64,000 nt of DNA from Alteribacillus sp. YIM 98480 (GCF_009765375.1 NZ_VTOK01000006.1:62001-126000), one strand, 5' to 3'; counted from the stretch's first letter, positions 8,355 to 18,570 are shown. Notes: generated by a model not told the origin, from the letters alone. Program-made: numbers and translations.

Positions 8355-9462
8355 AAAAGACCCGAAAGATTTACGATATGGGTATACGACAGGAGCCAAT
8401 GCGACAGCTGCAGCAAAAGCAGCGATGCTAAGCTTGGCTTCTCAAACAAAGATTATGACAGTAGAAATTACGCTTCCAATCGGAGAGCGTGTGACCTTTC
8501 ATATGAAAGATATAGAATACGATACGGAATCGGCGCAAGCAAGCATTATTAAAGATGCAGGTGATGATCCTGATGCTACACACCAAGCTGAAATTATAGC
8601 GTCAGTAAAGTGGAATGATGAGTTAGTCATAGACGGGGGCAAAGGGGTTGGACGTGTGACCAAAACCGGCCTTCCCGTTCCTGTAGGTGAAGCTGCAATA
8701 AACCCGGTGCCGCGAAAAATGATAACAGAAATGGCGAAGGAAGTTCTTGGCGAAACAAAACATGCAGGAGCTGAAATTATTATTTCTGTCCCTGAAGGGG
8801 AAACCATTGCAGAACAAACCATGAATGGAAGGCTGGGCATCATCGGAGGAATTTCTATTCTCGGTACACGCGGCACAGTGGTTCCTTTTTCTACTGCTGC
8901 ATTTAAAGCAAGCATTGCACAAGCAATAAGTGTAGCTTCTGAAAGCAGCTGCGAACATATAATACTTTCAACCGGCGGGCGAAGTGAAAAATATGCGATT
9001 ACGTTATTCCCAGAGCTGCGAGAAGAAGCGTTTGTAGAAATGGGAGACTTTGTTGGATTCAGCTTAAAACAGTGCAAAGCAAAAAGAAGAAAAAGGGTAA
9101 CCCTTGTTGGAATGATGGGGAAATTTTCAAAAGTGGCGCAAGGAATTATGATGGTACATTCAAAAAGTGCGCCGGTCGATTTTGGATTTTTAAAAGAATT
9201 GGCTGCACAAGCAGGTGCTGATGAGAAGCTGCAGCAAGAAGTAGAAAATGCCAATACGGCAACAGAAGCCGGTAATGTTATGAAAGAAGCAGGTTTGGAT
9301 GACTTCTTTTCCCTTTTGTGCGAACGTGCAGCTAAATCAGGTTATGAGCATGCAGGCGGAGGAATAGAAGTTGAGGTTATTTTAATGACGATGAAAAATG
9401 ATCTGCTCGCTCGAGTCGTTTATGAAGGACCGCTTGAAGAGAAAGAAGGGAAACAGGCATGA
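8332..9462 (+). CDS. cbiD: Cobalt-precorrin-5B C1-methyltransferase
   Basis: CbiD is the SAM-dependent C1-methyltransferase specific to the anaerobic pathway. The signature is [18 protein letters not shown] near the N-terminus, followed by [27 protein letters not shown] and [13 protein letters not shown] 8332, overlapping the end of cbiC, gives 376 residues with the usual short lysine-rich N-terminus; the longer frame lacks a ribosome site. The stop overlaps the next ATG by 4 nt. Confidence 0.95.
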   Translation: MKKKSAPKKDPKDLRYGYTTGANATAAAKAAMLSLASQTKIMTVEITLPIGERVTFHMKDIEYDTESAQASIIKDAGDDPDATHQAEIIASVKWNDELVIDGGKGVGRVTKTGLPVPVGEAAINPVPRKMITEMAKEVLGETKHAGAEIIISVPEGETIAEQTMNGRLGIIGGISILGTRGTVVPFSTAAFKASIAQAISVASESSCEHIILSTGGRSEKYAITLFPELREEAFVEMGDFVGFSLKQCKAKRRKRVTLVGMMGKFSKVAQGIMMVHSKSAPVDFGFLKELAAQAGADEKLQQEVENANTATEAGNVMKEAGLDDFFSLLCERAAKSGYEHAGGGIEVEVILMTMKNDLLARVVYEGPLEEKEGKQA

Positions 9463-10667
9463 CGATTAAGGTAATTGGTATTGGAGAAGACGGAAAAGAA
9501 GGCCTTCTGCCGCTTTATCATGAGTGGATCTATAACAGTGAGCGTTTAGCAGGAGGACATCGCCAGCTTTCTTTTTTTCCAGAATATAAAGGTGAAAAAG
9601 TCGTGCTGGAGGGAGGTTTAAAACAGAAAATTGACGGCTGGGAGAACAATCCAAAAGATACTGTTGTTCTCGCTTCTGGAGATCCGCTTTTTTACGGAAT
9701 AGGTGCTTACCTTTCTAAAAAACTTCCTGATGTCACAACTTATCCTGCTTTAAGCTCGCTTCAACTTGCTTTTGCAAGAATAAAAGAAAGCTGGCAGGAT
9801 GCAAAATTTCTTAGTGTTCATGGCAGAACATTAAAGGGTCTGGCCCAAAAAATTGCGGGACAGAAGAAAGTATGTTTATTAACTGATAAAAAAAACAATC
9901 CAGCTGTGCTGGCCCGATACTTGCTGGATTACGGGATGAAAGAATACGAGATCTGTATTGCTGAACATCTTGGTGGTAAAAACGAAAAAGTACAATGGTT
10001 TTCGCTTGAAGAAGCAGCGGGCTATGAGGCAGAACCGTTAAATGTTGTTATTTTAAAAGCAGAAAACCCTAAACCAAAGCCATCTATTGGTATTGCCGAT
10101 GATTTGTTCAAACAGCGCAAGCCAGATAAAGGGTTGATTACAAAAAAAGAAGTGCGGGTGTTAAGTCTTTCTGCTTTAAACTTAAAAAAAGACAGTACAG
10201 TCTGGGATATTGGGACATGCACAGGATCAGTTGCTATTGAAGCCGCTCATATATGTACAGAGGGCAGTGTTTACGCAATAGAAAAAAATGAAGCGGACCT
10301 CGCGTATGCGAAAGAAAACGCTGCTGTCCTGCGTGCTGATATACACTTACATCACGGAAAAGCTCCTGAAAATATGGAAGAATGGCCTGCTCCTGATGCC
10401 GTGTTTTTAGGAGGTACGGGCGGAAACATCAATAAATTGCTGACATTATGTGTGGAAAAAATGCAGCCGCATGGCAGAATCGTTTTGAACGCAGCTACGA
10501 TTGAGACACTGCATGAAGCCCAGGACATTTTTAAACAACTTGGCTGTGACGTGGATATAACCATGGCTCATCTTGCACGCAGTAAACCTATTTTACATAT
10601 GACACGTTTTGAAGGATTGAACCCAGTTTATATTATTACAGCGAAACCAAAGGAGATGACAGAATGA
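9459..10667 (+). CDS. cbiET: Cobalt-precorrin-6B/7 C5,C15-methyltransferase, decarboxylating (CbiE-CbiT fusion)
   Basis: 402 residues with two domains. Residues 1 to about 205 are CbiE, a tetrapyrrole methylase ([20 protein letters not shown]). Residues about 215-402 are CbiT, a class I SAM methyltransferase ([26 protein letters not shown]). Together they methylate C5 and C15 and remove the acetate carboxyl. The fused form matches CobL/CbiET. Coupled on both sides by ATGA overlaps. Confidence 0.95.
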   Translation: MTIKVIGIGEDGKEGLLPLYHEWIYNSERLAGGHRQLSFFPEYKGEKVVLEGGLKQKIDGWENNPKDTVVLASGDPLFYGIGAYLSKKLPDVTTYPALSSLQLAFARIKESWQDAKFLSVHGRTLKGLAQKIAGQKKVCLLTDKKNNPAVLARYLLDYGMKEYEICIAEHLGGKNEKVQWFSLEEAAGYEAEPLNVVILKAENPKPKPSIGIADDLFKQRKPDKGLITKKEVRVLSLSALNLKKDSTVWDIGTCTGSVAIEAAHICTEGSVYAIEKNEADLAYAKENAAVLRADIHLHHGKAPENMEEWPAPDAVFLGGTGGNINKLLTLCVEKMQPHGRIVLNAATIETLHEAQDIFKQLGCDVDITMAHLARSKPILHMTRFEGLNPVYIITAKPKEMTE

Positions 10668-11392
10668 GCCGTTACGGAAAAATTATTGGTACAGGAGTTG
10701 GACCGGGGGACCCGGAACTTTTGACGATTAAAGCGTATCGTGCTTTAAAAGAAGCGGATGTCGTAGCGTACCCGCGAAAACGAAAAGGCGCAAAAAGTTA
10801 TGCTTATCAAATAATTGAACCTTATGAACACATGATTAAAGAAAAAATTGGTCTCGTCTTTCCGATGACAAAAGATAAAGAAATACTAGAAAGAGAGTGG
10901 AACCAAATCGCTGTAACTTTATTTGAACAAGTGAAAATGGGCAAAAATGTGGCATTTGTCACAGAAGGAGACCCAATGCTTTACAGTACGTTTATTCATT
11001 TATGGAAAACCGTAAAAAAACATTACCCCGAAGTTGAAATTACTTCCATCCCAGGGATCTCTTCTATAACTGCGATTTCTTCCAATATTATGGTTCCGCT
11101 TGCAGATGGTGATGAATGGACTGCAATTGTGCCCGCAACAGAAGACCGCGATAAAATGAAGCAAGCACTGTTGCAGCATGACGGGATTGTATTTATCAAA
11201 GTGGCGAAAGTACTGCCGATGATGATCAGCTTACTTGAAGAATTAGGACTGGCAGATTCAGCAGCGGTAGCCACAAAAGTGACGTCCAAAGAAGAATGGA
11301 TTTGGAAAAACGTGGCCGAACTTAAAACAGCAGAACTTGAATATTTAACATTAATGATGGTGCGAAAAGAGAAGAAAGAGGTGCTGACATGA
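10664..11392 (+). CDS. cbiL: Cobalt-precorrin-2 C20-methyltransferase
   Basis: Tetrapyrrole methylase of 242 residues. The N-terminus [20 protein letters not shown] with [15 protein letters not shown] is typical of CbiL/CobI, as are [12 protein letters not shown] and [10 protein letters not shown]. It adds the C20 methyl that is later lost at ring contraction. ATGA overlaps join it to cbiET and cbiF. Confidence 0.95.
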   Translation: MSRYGKIIGTGVGPGDPELLTIKAYRALKEADVVAYPRKRKGAKSYAYQIIEPYEHMIKEKIGLVFPMTKDKEILEREWNQIAVTLFEQVKMGKNVAFVTEGDPMLYSTFIHLWKTVKKHYPEVEITSIPGISSITAISSNIMVPLADGDEWTAIVPATEDRDKMKQALLQHDGIVFIKVAKVLPMMISLLEELGLADSAAVATKVTSKEEWIWKNVAELKTAELEYLTLMMVRKEKKEVLT

Positions 11393-12180
11393 CTGAACCA
11401 ATGGTTTATATTATCGGGGCAGGACCAGGGGATCCTGAACTTGTTACCGTAAAAGGAAAACGTCTCATTGAAGAAGCAGACCTTATTCTTTATACGGATT
11501 CTCTTGTTAATCCTGACCTTTTCAAAAACATTAAACCAGAAGCTGTTGTACAAAAAAGTGCAGGAATGGATTTGGAAGAAATTGTACAAGTGATGGTAGA
11601 AGCTGCAAAGGATGGCAAAAAAACAGCTCGGGTTCACACTGGGGATCCAACCGTTTATGGCGCTATATTAGAACAAATGAAAAAGCTCACCGAAGAAGGT
11701 GTAGAAGCAGAAATCGTTCCCGGAGTGAGCTCTGCTTTTGCCGCTGCAGCAAGCGCCGGTCTGGAACTGACTGTACCTGAATTAACACAAACCGTCATTT
11801 TAACAAGAGCAGAAGGGCGCACCCCAATGCCGGATAAAGAAAAACTGGTTGATCTTGCCAGCCACCAGTGCAGTATTGCTCTGTTTCTAAGTGCGACTTT
11901 GATTAAAAAAGTAGTTCGTGAGTTTCTTGAAGCTGGCTGGACACAAGAAGATGCTGCGGTTGTTGTATACAAAGCAAGCTGGCCCGATGAAAAAGTAGTC
12001 CGTACAACGCTTGGAAATCTTCATGAAGACATGCGTGCAAACGGAATTACAAAACAAGCAATGGTGATCATCAGTAAAGCGGCAGATAAAGAACTCATTC
12101 AAAGCGGGACTTATGAATCCAAATTGTATGATAAAACATTTACACATGGCTACCGAAAGGGTGTAAGCGCCCATGAATAA
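11389..12180 (+). CDS. cbiF: Cobalt-precorrin-4 C11-methyltransferase
   Basis: Tetrapyrrole methylase of 263 residues with IIGAGPGDPELVTVKGKRLI, YTDSLVNPDL, VRTTLGNL and HTGDPTVYGAI; the TDSLV and HTGDP..YGA elements mark CbiF/CobM rather than SUMT. The start overlaps the cbiL stop. Its stop lies 8 nt inside cbiG, keeping the coupled arrangement. Confidence 0.95.
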   Translation: MTEPMVYIIGAGPGDPELVTVKGKRLIEEADLILYTDSLVNPDLFKNIKPEAVVQKSAGMDLEEIVQVMVEAAKDGKKTARVHTGDPTVYGAILEQMKKLTEEGVEAEIVPGVSSAFAAAASAGLELTVPELTQTVILTRAEGRTPMPDKEKLVDLASHQCSIALFLSATLIKKVVREFLEAGWTQEDAAVVVYKASWPDEKVVRTTLGNLHEDMRANGITKQAMVIISKAADKELIQSGTYESKLYDKTFTHGYRKGVSAHE

Positions 12181-13261
12181 AATAGCGGTTGCTGCTATCA
12201 CTAAACATGGTACCGAATTAGCTCGTCACATTCATAAAGGGTCCCCTCAAGTAGATGTGTTTTATATGAGCAAGTTTGAAAAAGGAGACGAAAAAGAAAA
12301 AGGTTTCACTCTTTTTGAAGGATCTGTCCGCAAACAGCTGCCGGCTTGGTTTGAAAAATATGACGGAATTGTCATGATTATTTCTCTAGGTGCGGTTGTA
12401 AGAATGATCAGCCCTCTTTTAAAAGACAAGAAAATTGATCCGGCAGTTGTTGTCATTGATGATAAGGGAGAGTTTGTCATTAGTGTCCTTTCCGGGCATT
12501 TAGGGGGAGCTAATAGTTTAACAAGACAATTAGCTTCTCAGCTTCATGCTGAGCCTGTCATTACAACGGCCTCAGACGTACAGGGAACCATTCCAGTCGA
12601 TATCTTCGGACAAACTTTTGGCTGGACCATTGAGGATTTTACCCATGTCACTCCCGCCAGTGCAGCTGTTGTTAATGAAGAACCGCTTCTCATTATTCAG
12701 GAGGCAGGTGAAAAAAATTGGCAGCCTTCCTCTAAACCACTTCCGACCCATATGAAAGTAGTATCTTCCATTAATGAAGCGGAAAATGAAACCGCTAATG
12801 CGGCCCTTTTAATCACACATAGGGAGCTTTCTGAAGAAGAACAAGCCAAACTGCCCGATACTCATGTTACTTACCGTCCTAAAGTGATTCATGTAGGGAT
12901 CGGCTGTAACCGAGGGACAAAAGCAGCTGAAATTGAAGAAGTGATTACCAGCACATTTCAAAAATTGCAGCTAAGTAAATCTTCTATAAAAAAAGTGGTT
13001 ACCATTGATCTAAAAAAAGATGAAGAAGGACTTTTGCATGTGTGTGAAAAGAACAATTGGCCTTTTGATTATTACTCACCGGAAAAATTAAACCGTGCCC
13101 CCATCCAAAATCCTTCAGAGGTCGTGTATAAGTATACAGGAGCTTACGGTGTGAGTGAACCAGCAGCTGTGCTTTCTTCCGGTAATGAAACATTGCTGCT
13201 AGAAAAAGAAAAGTCAGGAAATGTAACGATTTCTGTGGCTGTTCAAGAGGAATTTGAATAA
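12173..13261 (+). CDS. cbiG: Cobalt-precorrin-5A hydrolase
   Basis: CbiG opens the delta-lactone made at ring contraction and releases acetaldehyde, a step of the anaerobic pathway only. The N-terminal and central regions show SLGAVVRMISPLLKDKKIDPAVVVIDD and VISVLSGHLGGANSLTRQLA; the C-terminal CbiG/CobE domain has VGIGCNRGTKAAEIEE. 362 residues, normal for the family. Confidence 0.95.
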   Translation: MNKIAVAAITKHGTELARHIHKGSPQVDVFYMSKFEKGDEKEKGFTLFEGSVRKQLPAWFEKYDGIVMIISLGAVVRMISPLLKDKKIDPAVVVIDDKGEFVISVLSGHLGGANSLTRQLASQLHAEPVITTASDVQGTIPVDIFGQTFGWTIEDFTHVTPASAAVVNEEPLLIIQEAGEKNWQPSSKPLPTHMKVVSSINEAENETANAALLITHRELSEEEQAKLPDTHVTYRPKVIHVGIGCNRGTKAAEIEEVITSTFQKLQLSKSSIKKVVTIDLKKDEEGLLHVCEKNNWPFDYYSPEKLNRAPIQNPSEVVYKYTGAYGVSEPAAVLSSGNETLLLEKEKSGNVTISVAVQEEFE

Positions 13262-13278
13262 AAAGGAGGTAAATTAAC

Positions 13279-14658
13279 ATGAATCCAAGAATTGTGATTG
13301 CTGGCACAGGAAGCGGCGCGGGTAAAACGACGGTTTCCATCGGTTTAATGGCTGCATTAAAAAAACAAGGATTACACGTTCAGGGGTTTAAATGCGGTCC
13401 CGATTATATTGATCCAAGCTATCACACAGCTGTTACAAAAAGACCTTCTAGAAACCTGGACAGCTGGATGTTAGAAGAAGAACTGATGAAAAGCGTGTTC
13501 CAACAGGGCAGCCAAGAAGCAGATATTTCTGTCATTGAAGGGGTTATGGGAATGTATGACGGCAAAAGTCCAGAATCCGATGTTGGAAGCACGGCTGAAA
13601 TCAGTAAAATGCTAAAAGCACCTATTATTCTCGTTATAAATATAGGAGCAATGGCGCGTAGTGCTGCTGCAATTGTGAAGGGATTCCAACTGTTATCTCC
13701 GGAAGTTAATATTGGCGGTGTGATTGTCAATCAAGCAGGAAGTGAAGGACATGCTAAACTGTGTCAAAAAGCCATTGAAAAAGAATGCGGTATTCCGGTA
13801 GTGGGCTATTTAAAAAAAGGAGATGTGCCGGCCATTCCTGAGCGTCATCTAGGACTTATTCCAGCAATTGAACGCGGAGAATTGGATGATTTTTTTGAAC
13901 AACTGGGAGAAACAATGAAAGCCCAGGTTGATCTTAAAAAAATACAGGAAATAGCAGGACAGGCCCCTGAATGGACGGTAAAGCCTATAAAACAAGAGCA
14001 AGCAGACAAAAAGGTAAACATTGCGATTGCTTATGATGCAGCGTTTAACTTTTATTACCCGGAAAACCTTGAGCTATTAGAAGAAAACGGGGCAAATTTA
14101 TTGTATTTCAGCCCGCTAGCCGGAGAACTTTTGCCTGAAAACAGTCATGCGCTGTATATTGGCGGCGGCTTTCCTGAAGAATTCGCAAAACAACTGGCAG
14201 AACAAGAAGACGTGAAACATTCCATCCGAAACTCTATAAAAAGTGGACTGCCTGTATACGCTGAATGCGGCGGCTACATGTATTTAACAGAAGAGATCAT
14301 TACAACAGACGGAAACAGCTACCAAATGCTCGGTCTTATCCCAGCCGTAGTTACAATGAAAAATAAGCTGGCCGCTTTAGGATATCGTGAAATTACTGCA
14401 TTAGAAAATACAACTATTTTAAAAGCTGGTGACACAGCAAAAGGCCATGAATTTCATTATTCCGTTTCTGACGTGAAAGACGATTGGAATGATGCTTATC
14501 ACGTAAAAGCTCTTAGAAAATCCGGTCAAGAAGGTTTTGTGAAAAACAACATTACAGCCGGTTACACCCACGTTCACTTTGGATCTAATTCTTCTATTGC
14601 TAACCGTTTTGTCGAGCAAGCTGCAGAATGGAAAGGCGTCCGGGAGGAAGTTAAATGA
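13279..14658 (+). CDS. cbiA: Cobyrinic acid a,c-diamide synthase
   Basis: ATP-dependent amidation of the a and c side chains using glutamine. The P-loop GTGSGAGKTTVSIGL starts near residue 9, GFKCGPDYIDPSYH follows, and the type I glutamine amidotransferase half has YAECGGYMYL (nucleophile Cys near residue 330) and a late HVHFGSN histidine. 459 residues. It has its own AAAGGAGG site 17 nt after cbiG. Enzymes for later steps (cobyric acid synthase, CbiB, CobU/S/T) are absent from this window. Confidence 0.96.
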   Translation: MNPRIVIAGTGSGAGKTTVSIGLMAALKKQGLHVQGFKCGPDYIDPSYHTAVTKRPSRNLDSWMLEEELMKSVFQQGSQEADISVIEGVMGMYDGKSPESDVGSTAEISKMLKAPIILVINIGAMARSAAAIVKGFQLLSPEVNIGGVIVNQAGSEGHAKLCQKAIEKECGIPVVGYLKKGDVPAIPERHLGLIPAIERGELDDFFEQLGETMKAQVDLKKIQEIAGQAPEWTVKPIKQEQADKKVNIAIAYDAAFNFYYPENLELLEENGANLLYFSPLAGELLPENSHALYIGGGFPEEFAKQLAEQEDVKHSIRNSIKSGLPVYAECGGYMYLTEEIITTDGNSYQMLGLIPAVVTMKNKLAALGYREITALENTTILKAGDTAKGHEFHYSVSDVKDDWNDAYHVKALRKSGQEGFVKNNITAGYTHVHFGSNSSIANRFVEQAAEWKGVREEVK

Positions 14659-15446
14659 AAAAAGGATGCGTTTTTTTAACAGGAGCAGGGCCTGGTGATC
14701 CTAAGCTCCTCACGTTAAGGGCTGTTGAAACTCTTCGTATCTCTGATGTTGTGGTGTATGACAGGTTAGTAAACCAGGAAATATTACAAGAAGTAAAACA
14801 TGGTGCAGAAAAGATATATTGCGGGAAACTGCCGAAAAACCACACGCTTCGCCAAGAACAGATCAATCACATTTTAAGTGAAAAAGCACTAGAAGGAAAA
14901 GTGGTAACCCGGTTAAAAGGCGGAGATCCTTTTGTTTTTGGCCGCGGTGGAGAAGAAGCCGTTCATTTAGCATCGTTAGATATTCCTTTTGAAGTTATTC
15001 CTGGTATCACCTCTGGTATTGCGGCACCTGCCTATGCAGGCATTCCAGTTACACATCGTGCTTTTGGCGGGACATTAGCTGTCGTAACCGGACATTTGCC
15101 AAATGAACAAGACAAAGAGCAATGGAGAGCGTTAGCAAAGGGGATAGATACAGTTGTGTTTTATATGGGTATGAATCAGCTTGAGTCAATCACTACTAGA
15201 TTAATAGACAGCGGGCAATCTCCTGATACTCCAGCAGCTGCTATTGAGTGGGGAACGACAAGCAGACAGCGTACGGTAACGGCTGCGCTAACGTCACTTC
15301 CCTCTGAAGCAAGGAAAGCCGAGATCAGCAATCCGGCTATTATAATAGTAGGCGAAGTAGTGCAGCTTCGTGATAACATGCGCTGGTTTATTGGAGAAGC
15401 GGATATAGCCTCGGAGCTATCTGCATTTACACACAATGAAACATAA
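14655..15446 (+). CDS. cobA: Uroporphyrinogen-III C-methyltransferase (SUMT)
   Basis: It makes precorrin-2, the branch point to cobalamin and siroheme. Typical SUMT motifs are GAGPGDPKLLTLRAVE, VVYDRLV, RLKGGDPFVFGRGGEE, VIPGITSGIAAPAYAGIPVTHR and FYMGMNQL. At 263 residues it is the stand-alone methyltransferase without the dehydrogenase/chelatase domains of CysG. Coupled to cbiA by ATGA; it overlaps the permease gene by 11 nt. Confidence 0.96.
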   Translation: MKKGCVFLTGAGPGDPKLLTLRAVETLRISDVVVYDRLVNQEILQEVKHGAEKIYCGKLPKNHTLRQEQINHILSEKALEGKVVTRLKGGDPFVFGRGGEEAVHLASLDIPFEVIPGITSGIAAPAYAGIPVTHRAFGGTLAVVTGHLPNEQDKEQWRALAKGIDTVVFYMGMNQLESITTRLIDSGQSPDTPAAAIEWGTTSRQRTVTAALTSLPSEARKAEISNPAIIIVGEVVQLRDNMRWFIGEADIASELSAFTHNET

Positions 15447-16470
15447 ATACCTGGTACCTATCCCTTTTTTATTTGCCGGATTAACTGCATTCTTGTTTTT
15501 ATCTTTTTTTGCTTCTTTGATGCTTGGTTCGGCCTCTGTTCCAGTCAATGATGTGTTTGGTGTGTTATGGAAGGCAGCAGCAGGTTATAGCCCAGCTGAT
15601 ATGACAACTTATGATCATATTGTTTGGAGCTTACGTATCCCTAGAACGATTTTAGCTCTTACGGTTGGAGCAGGTCTAGCTATTGTGGGAGTTGCCATTC
15701 AAGCGCTCGTTAAAAATCCGCTTGCCGATCCCTACATACTAGGTGTATCTTCTGGTGCATCTGTCGGGGCAACGCTTGTCATATTAGCGGGGGCCTTTTC
15801 TTTTTTTGGAACGTATGCCGTTTCCGGAGCTGCTTTTTTAGGAGCTTTATTAACAGTAGTAACGGTTTATATACTTGCTCAAAATCGTTTTAAAATTTCT
15901 GTATCGAGACTGCTTTTATCAGGAGTGGCTGTTTCGATGATGCTTAGTGCCTTAACGAGTTTTCTTGTTATGATGAATCCGCGAGAAGAAGGCATACAAA
16001 CGGCACTTTACTGGATGCTTGGCAGCTTATCCGGAGCAGCTTTTGATGAGTTATGGCTCCCTGTAGCAGTAGTAGCTTTAGGTTACTGCTTTTTGCACCA
16101 ATCGTTTCGTTCATTAAATGTACTTGTCACAGATGATGCAACTGCGCAGTCTTTAGGATTAAATATAGAATCGTTTAAAGCAGTAATCATTATCATTACT
16201 GCGTTAATTACTGGCGTACTGGTAGCGTTCAGCGGTGCGATTGGCTTTGTTGGCTTAATGATTCCTCATATGGCACGCATCATCGTTGGAGCAGATCATC
16301 GTGTGCTGCTCCCAGCCAGTGCCATGCTTGGCGCTGTATTTATGGTACTAGCAGATATTGCTGCTAGAATGCTAGTGGCACCAGAAGAGCTTCCGATTGG
16401 TATTGTTACAGCTATTTGCGGAGGACCGTTTTTTATATGGCTTTTGCGTAGAAGTAATTACGTAGTCTAG
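15436..16470 (+). CDS. FecCD/BtuC-family ABC transporter permease
   Basis: Very hydrophobic, 344 residues, about ten membrane segments. Family motifs are LRIPRTILALTVGAGLAIVGVAIQALVKNPLADPYILGVSSGASVGA, here read in pieces around residues 55-110, and GAIGFVGLMIPHMAR in the later part. By its place in a riboswitch-controlled corrin operon it most likely imports cobalamin, a corrinoid or a cobalt chelate. No ATPase gene follows, so the ATP-binding subunit must be supplied from elsewhere. Confidence 0.92.
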   Translation: MKHKYLVPIPFLFAGLTAFLFLSFFASLMLGSASVPVNDVFGVLWKAAAGYSPADMTTYDHIVWSLRIPRTILALTVGAGLAIVGVAIQALVKNPLADPYILGVSSGASVGATLVILAGAFSFFGTYAVSGAAFLGALLTVVTVYILAQNRFKISVSRLLLSGVAVSMMLSALTSFLVMMNPREEGIQTALYWMLGSLSGAAFDELWLPVAVVALGYCFLHQSFRSLNVLVTDDATAQSLGLNIESFKAVIIIITALITGVLVAFSGAIGFVGLMIPHMARIIVGADHRVLLPASAMLGAVFMVLADIAARMLVAPEELPIGIVTAICGGPFFIWLLRRSNYVV

Positions 16471-16482
16471 GAGGAAAAAGAA

Positions 16483-17415
16483 TTGAAGAAAATGATCGTT
16501 ATACTCTCTTTATTGTTTCTAGCAGCGTGTCAAGTTGAGAGTAAAGAGACGACAGCAAGTGATAGTGAAGAAATAAAAGTAGAAAACCAAGACGAAGAAA
16601 TCATTCTAAAAAATGCTCCAGAACGTGCCATTTCTCTTAATCAGCACGTTACAGAAATAATGCTTGCCCTAGGATTAGAAGATCGTATGGTTGGAACGGC
16701 TTATTTAGATGACGCTATTCACCCCGATTTCAAAGACGCGTATGAAAAAGTACCTGTTCTTGCGGAGCAGTATCCCTCTCAAGAAAATATACTTGCAGAA
16801 GAACCGGATTTTATTTATGGCGGCTGGGAAAGTGCCTTTCAAAATGAAGCAGCAGGCAGCCGAAAGGAGCTTGAGCAATTTGGGATTGCATCTTACCTAC
16901 ATGAGTCTTCCAATAAAAAAAATCCGCAGCTCGAAGATATTTTTCAGGATATTGAAAATATAGGAAAAATTTTTCAAGAGGAAGATGCAGCTGAAACCTT
17001 AATCAATGAAATGCAATCTAAAGTTCAAGAAATAAAGAAAAACATCCCGGATACGGAAAAAAAAGAAGTATTTGTATATGACAGCGGAGATTCTGCCCCA
17101 TTAACAGCCGGACAGAATTTTTTAAACACACTTATTGAAATCGGAGGAGCCGAAAACATCTTTGGTGATTTAAATAAAGGGTGGGCAACGGTCAGCTGGG
17201 AAGAAGTAGCTGAAGCAGATCCTGATGAAATAATTATTATAGATTACGGGGACACAAGTGTTGAGGACAAAAAAACCTTTCTTAACAATCATTCTGTCAT
17301 GAAAGAGCTGAAAGCTGTGAAAGAGGAAGATTTCACCGTTATTCCGTTGTCTGAAGCTTCCGAAGGCATTCGAGCACCTGAAGCATTGGAAAAAATAGTT
17401 GATGGCATATATTAA
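16483..17415 (+). CDS. BtuF-like periplasmic-binding-fold lipoprotein
   Basis: 310 residues with a lipoprotein signal (KKMIVILSLLFLAAC, lipobox LAAC, Cys near residue 16) and a helical-backbone (class III) binding fold: RAISLNQHVTEIMLALGLEDRMVGTA and EDIFQDIENIGKIF. It is the likely ligand-binding partner of the permease 12 nt upstream, for corrinoid or a similar chelate. The TTG start at 16483 lies behind a perfect AGGAGG. A terminator follows, ending the main operon. Confidence 0.9.
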   Translation: MKKMIVILSLLFLAACQVESKETTASDSEEIKVENQDEEIILKNAPERAISLNQHVTEIMLALGLEDRMVGTAYLDDAIHPDFKDAYEKVPVLAEQYPSQENILAEEPDFIYGGWESAFQNEAAGSRKELEQFGIASYLHESSNKKNPQLEDIFQDIENIGKIFQEEDAAETLINEMQSKVQEIKKNIPDTEKKEVFVYDSGDSAPLTAGQNFLNTLIEIGGAENIFGDLNKGWATVSWEEVAEADPDEIIIIDYGDTSVEDKKTFLNNHSVMKELKAVKEEDFTVIPLSEASEGIRAPEALEKIVDGIY

Positions 17416-17447
17416 CTTTAGCTGTGGTCACTTTCCATTCCATAATA

Positions 17448-17473
17448 CTGAAAGAGCAGCACGTTCTTTTTTG
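17448..17473 (+). terminator. Terminator at the end of the corrin operon
   Basis: AAAGAGC (17451-17457) pairs with GTTCTTT (17463-17469, one G-U), loop AGCAC, followed by further T residues. Confidence 0.65.
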
Positions 17474-17912
17474 TAACCTAATTAAAATAATTTACCCTCT
17501 TTTATAATATACATAAAAAGAGAGTATTGTGGGAGTAGTATCAATAGAAATGATTGACGAAATTCATTCATGTAAATAAATTATGCAGCTTCAATTGGTG
17601 CGGGGATTGCAGGGGATTTGATGTAGGTGTGTTCAAGGAATTGAAGTGGAAAATCCAATACAATTAGCTTATTATCACGGACACAGCAGAAAGTTCATAA
17701 TATGACTGCTCTGCTTTAACTCACCTTATTTGTCATCGGTCTTCTCCTTTCTACGGTTGTAATTATTTTTCTTCTCTCCTGGGGTTTTTGGAAAGCCCCC
17801 AGTGAGAAAAAAGTATATATTTATACTCTATTCTGTGACAGGAATATATTGCATCAGCCTGGGGGCTTGGATGGCCGTCGAATTGTTTTAAAAGCATTTG
17901 AGGAGTGAAACA
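17474..17912 (+). other. Gap before bluB with a possible broken small membrane-protein ORF
   Basis: No intact gene. From ATG 17702 a frame reads MTALL then TAA (17717), and reads on as a hydrophobic helix (LTLFVIGLLLSTVVIIFLL) followed by SWGFWKAPSEKK. One frame away, near 17835, it continues as SVTGIYCISLGAWMAVELF and stops at 17891. This may be a decayed two-helix protein, or GTG-initiated MRKKYIFILYSVTGIYCIS could be a short single-helix protein. The pairs AAGCCCCCAG (about 17793) and CTGGGGGCTT (about 17859) are also a 10-bp inverted repeat that could act as an attenuator for bluB. Confidence 0.3.
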
Positions 17913-18557
17913 ATGAAATTTTTTTCAGAGGAAGAAAAACAAGCTGTTTATCAAACTATTTTTAATAGAAGAGATGTACGCAGTTTTCGTAGTGATCCTG
18001 TCCCCTCAGAAATCATTGATCGATTATTAAACGCTGCCCATCACGCACCCTCGGTAGGGTTTATGCAGCCTTGGAATTTTATTATAATAACGTCGGCTGA
18101 AAAAAAAGATCGATTAGCATGGGCTGCTGAGAAAGAGAGAAAAGCTCTGGCCATTCATTATGAAGGAGAAAAAGAGACGAAATTTCTTCGTTTAAAAGTA
18201 GAAGGGATAAAAGAAGCTCCGTTAACGATCTGTGTTACGTGTGATCCAACACAAGGGGGAGCACATGTTTTAGGGAGGAATTCCATACCGGAAACGGATA
18301 TGCTATCAACAGCTTGTGCTATTCAAAATATGTGGTTAGCTTCGTATGCCGAAGGATTGGCTATGGGATGGGTCAGTTTTTATAAGAAAAATGATGTCCG
18401 TAATATTTTGAAAATACCTCCGCACATTGACCCCATTGCCCTCCTTTCTTTAGGGTATACGGATAACTATCCAGAAAAGCCTATTTTGGAATCGGCAAAT
18501 TGGGAAAAAAGACAGTCATTACAGGATCGGGTATTTTATAATGAATGGAAAAATTAA
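17913..18557 (+). CDS. bluB: 5,6-dimethylbenzimidazole synthase
   Basis: Nitroreductase-fold flavoenzyme of 214 residues that fragments reduced FMN with O2 to give DMB, the lower ligand of cobalamin. BluB-type features are NRRDVRSFRSDPVP, AAHHAPSVGFMQPWNFI and the segment VTCDPTQGGAHVLGRNSIPETDMLS, which separates BluB from ordinary nitroreductases. ATG 17913 has GAGGAG 7 nt upstream. O2 use by BluB beside an oxygen-independent corrin pathway is also the case in B. megaterium, where I recall the BluB-like gene is called cbiY. Confidence 0.9.
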   Translation: MKFFSEEEKQAVYQTIFNRRDVRSFRSDPVPSEIIDRLLNAAHHAPSVGFMQPWNFIIITSAEKKDRLAWAAEKERKALAIHYEGEKETKFLRLKVEGIKEAPLTICVTCDPTQGGAHVLGRNSIPETDMLSTACAIQNMWLASYAEGLAMGWVSFYKKNDVRNILKIPPHIDPIALLSLGYTDNYPEKPILESANWEKRQSLQDRVFYNEWKN

Positions 18558-18570
18558 TTAACAACAAGGA

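Noticed and set aside
8499-9254. 251-residue minus-strand frame opposite cbiD
   Set aside because: It lies wholly within a gene of certain identity, with serine/proline-rich shadow composition and no start signal.
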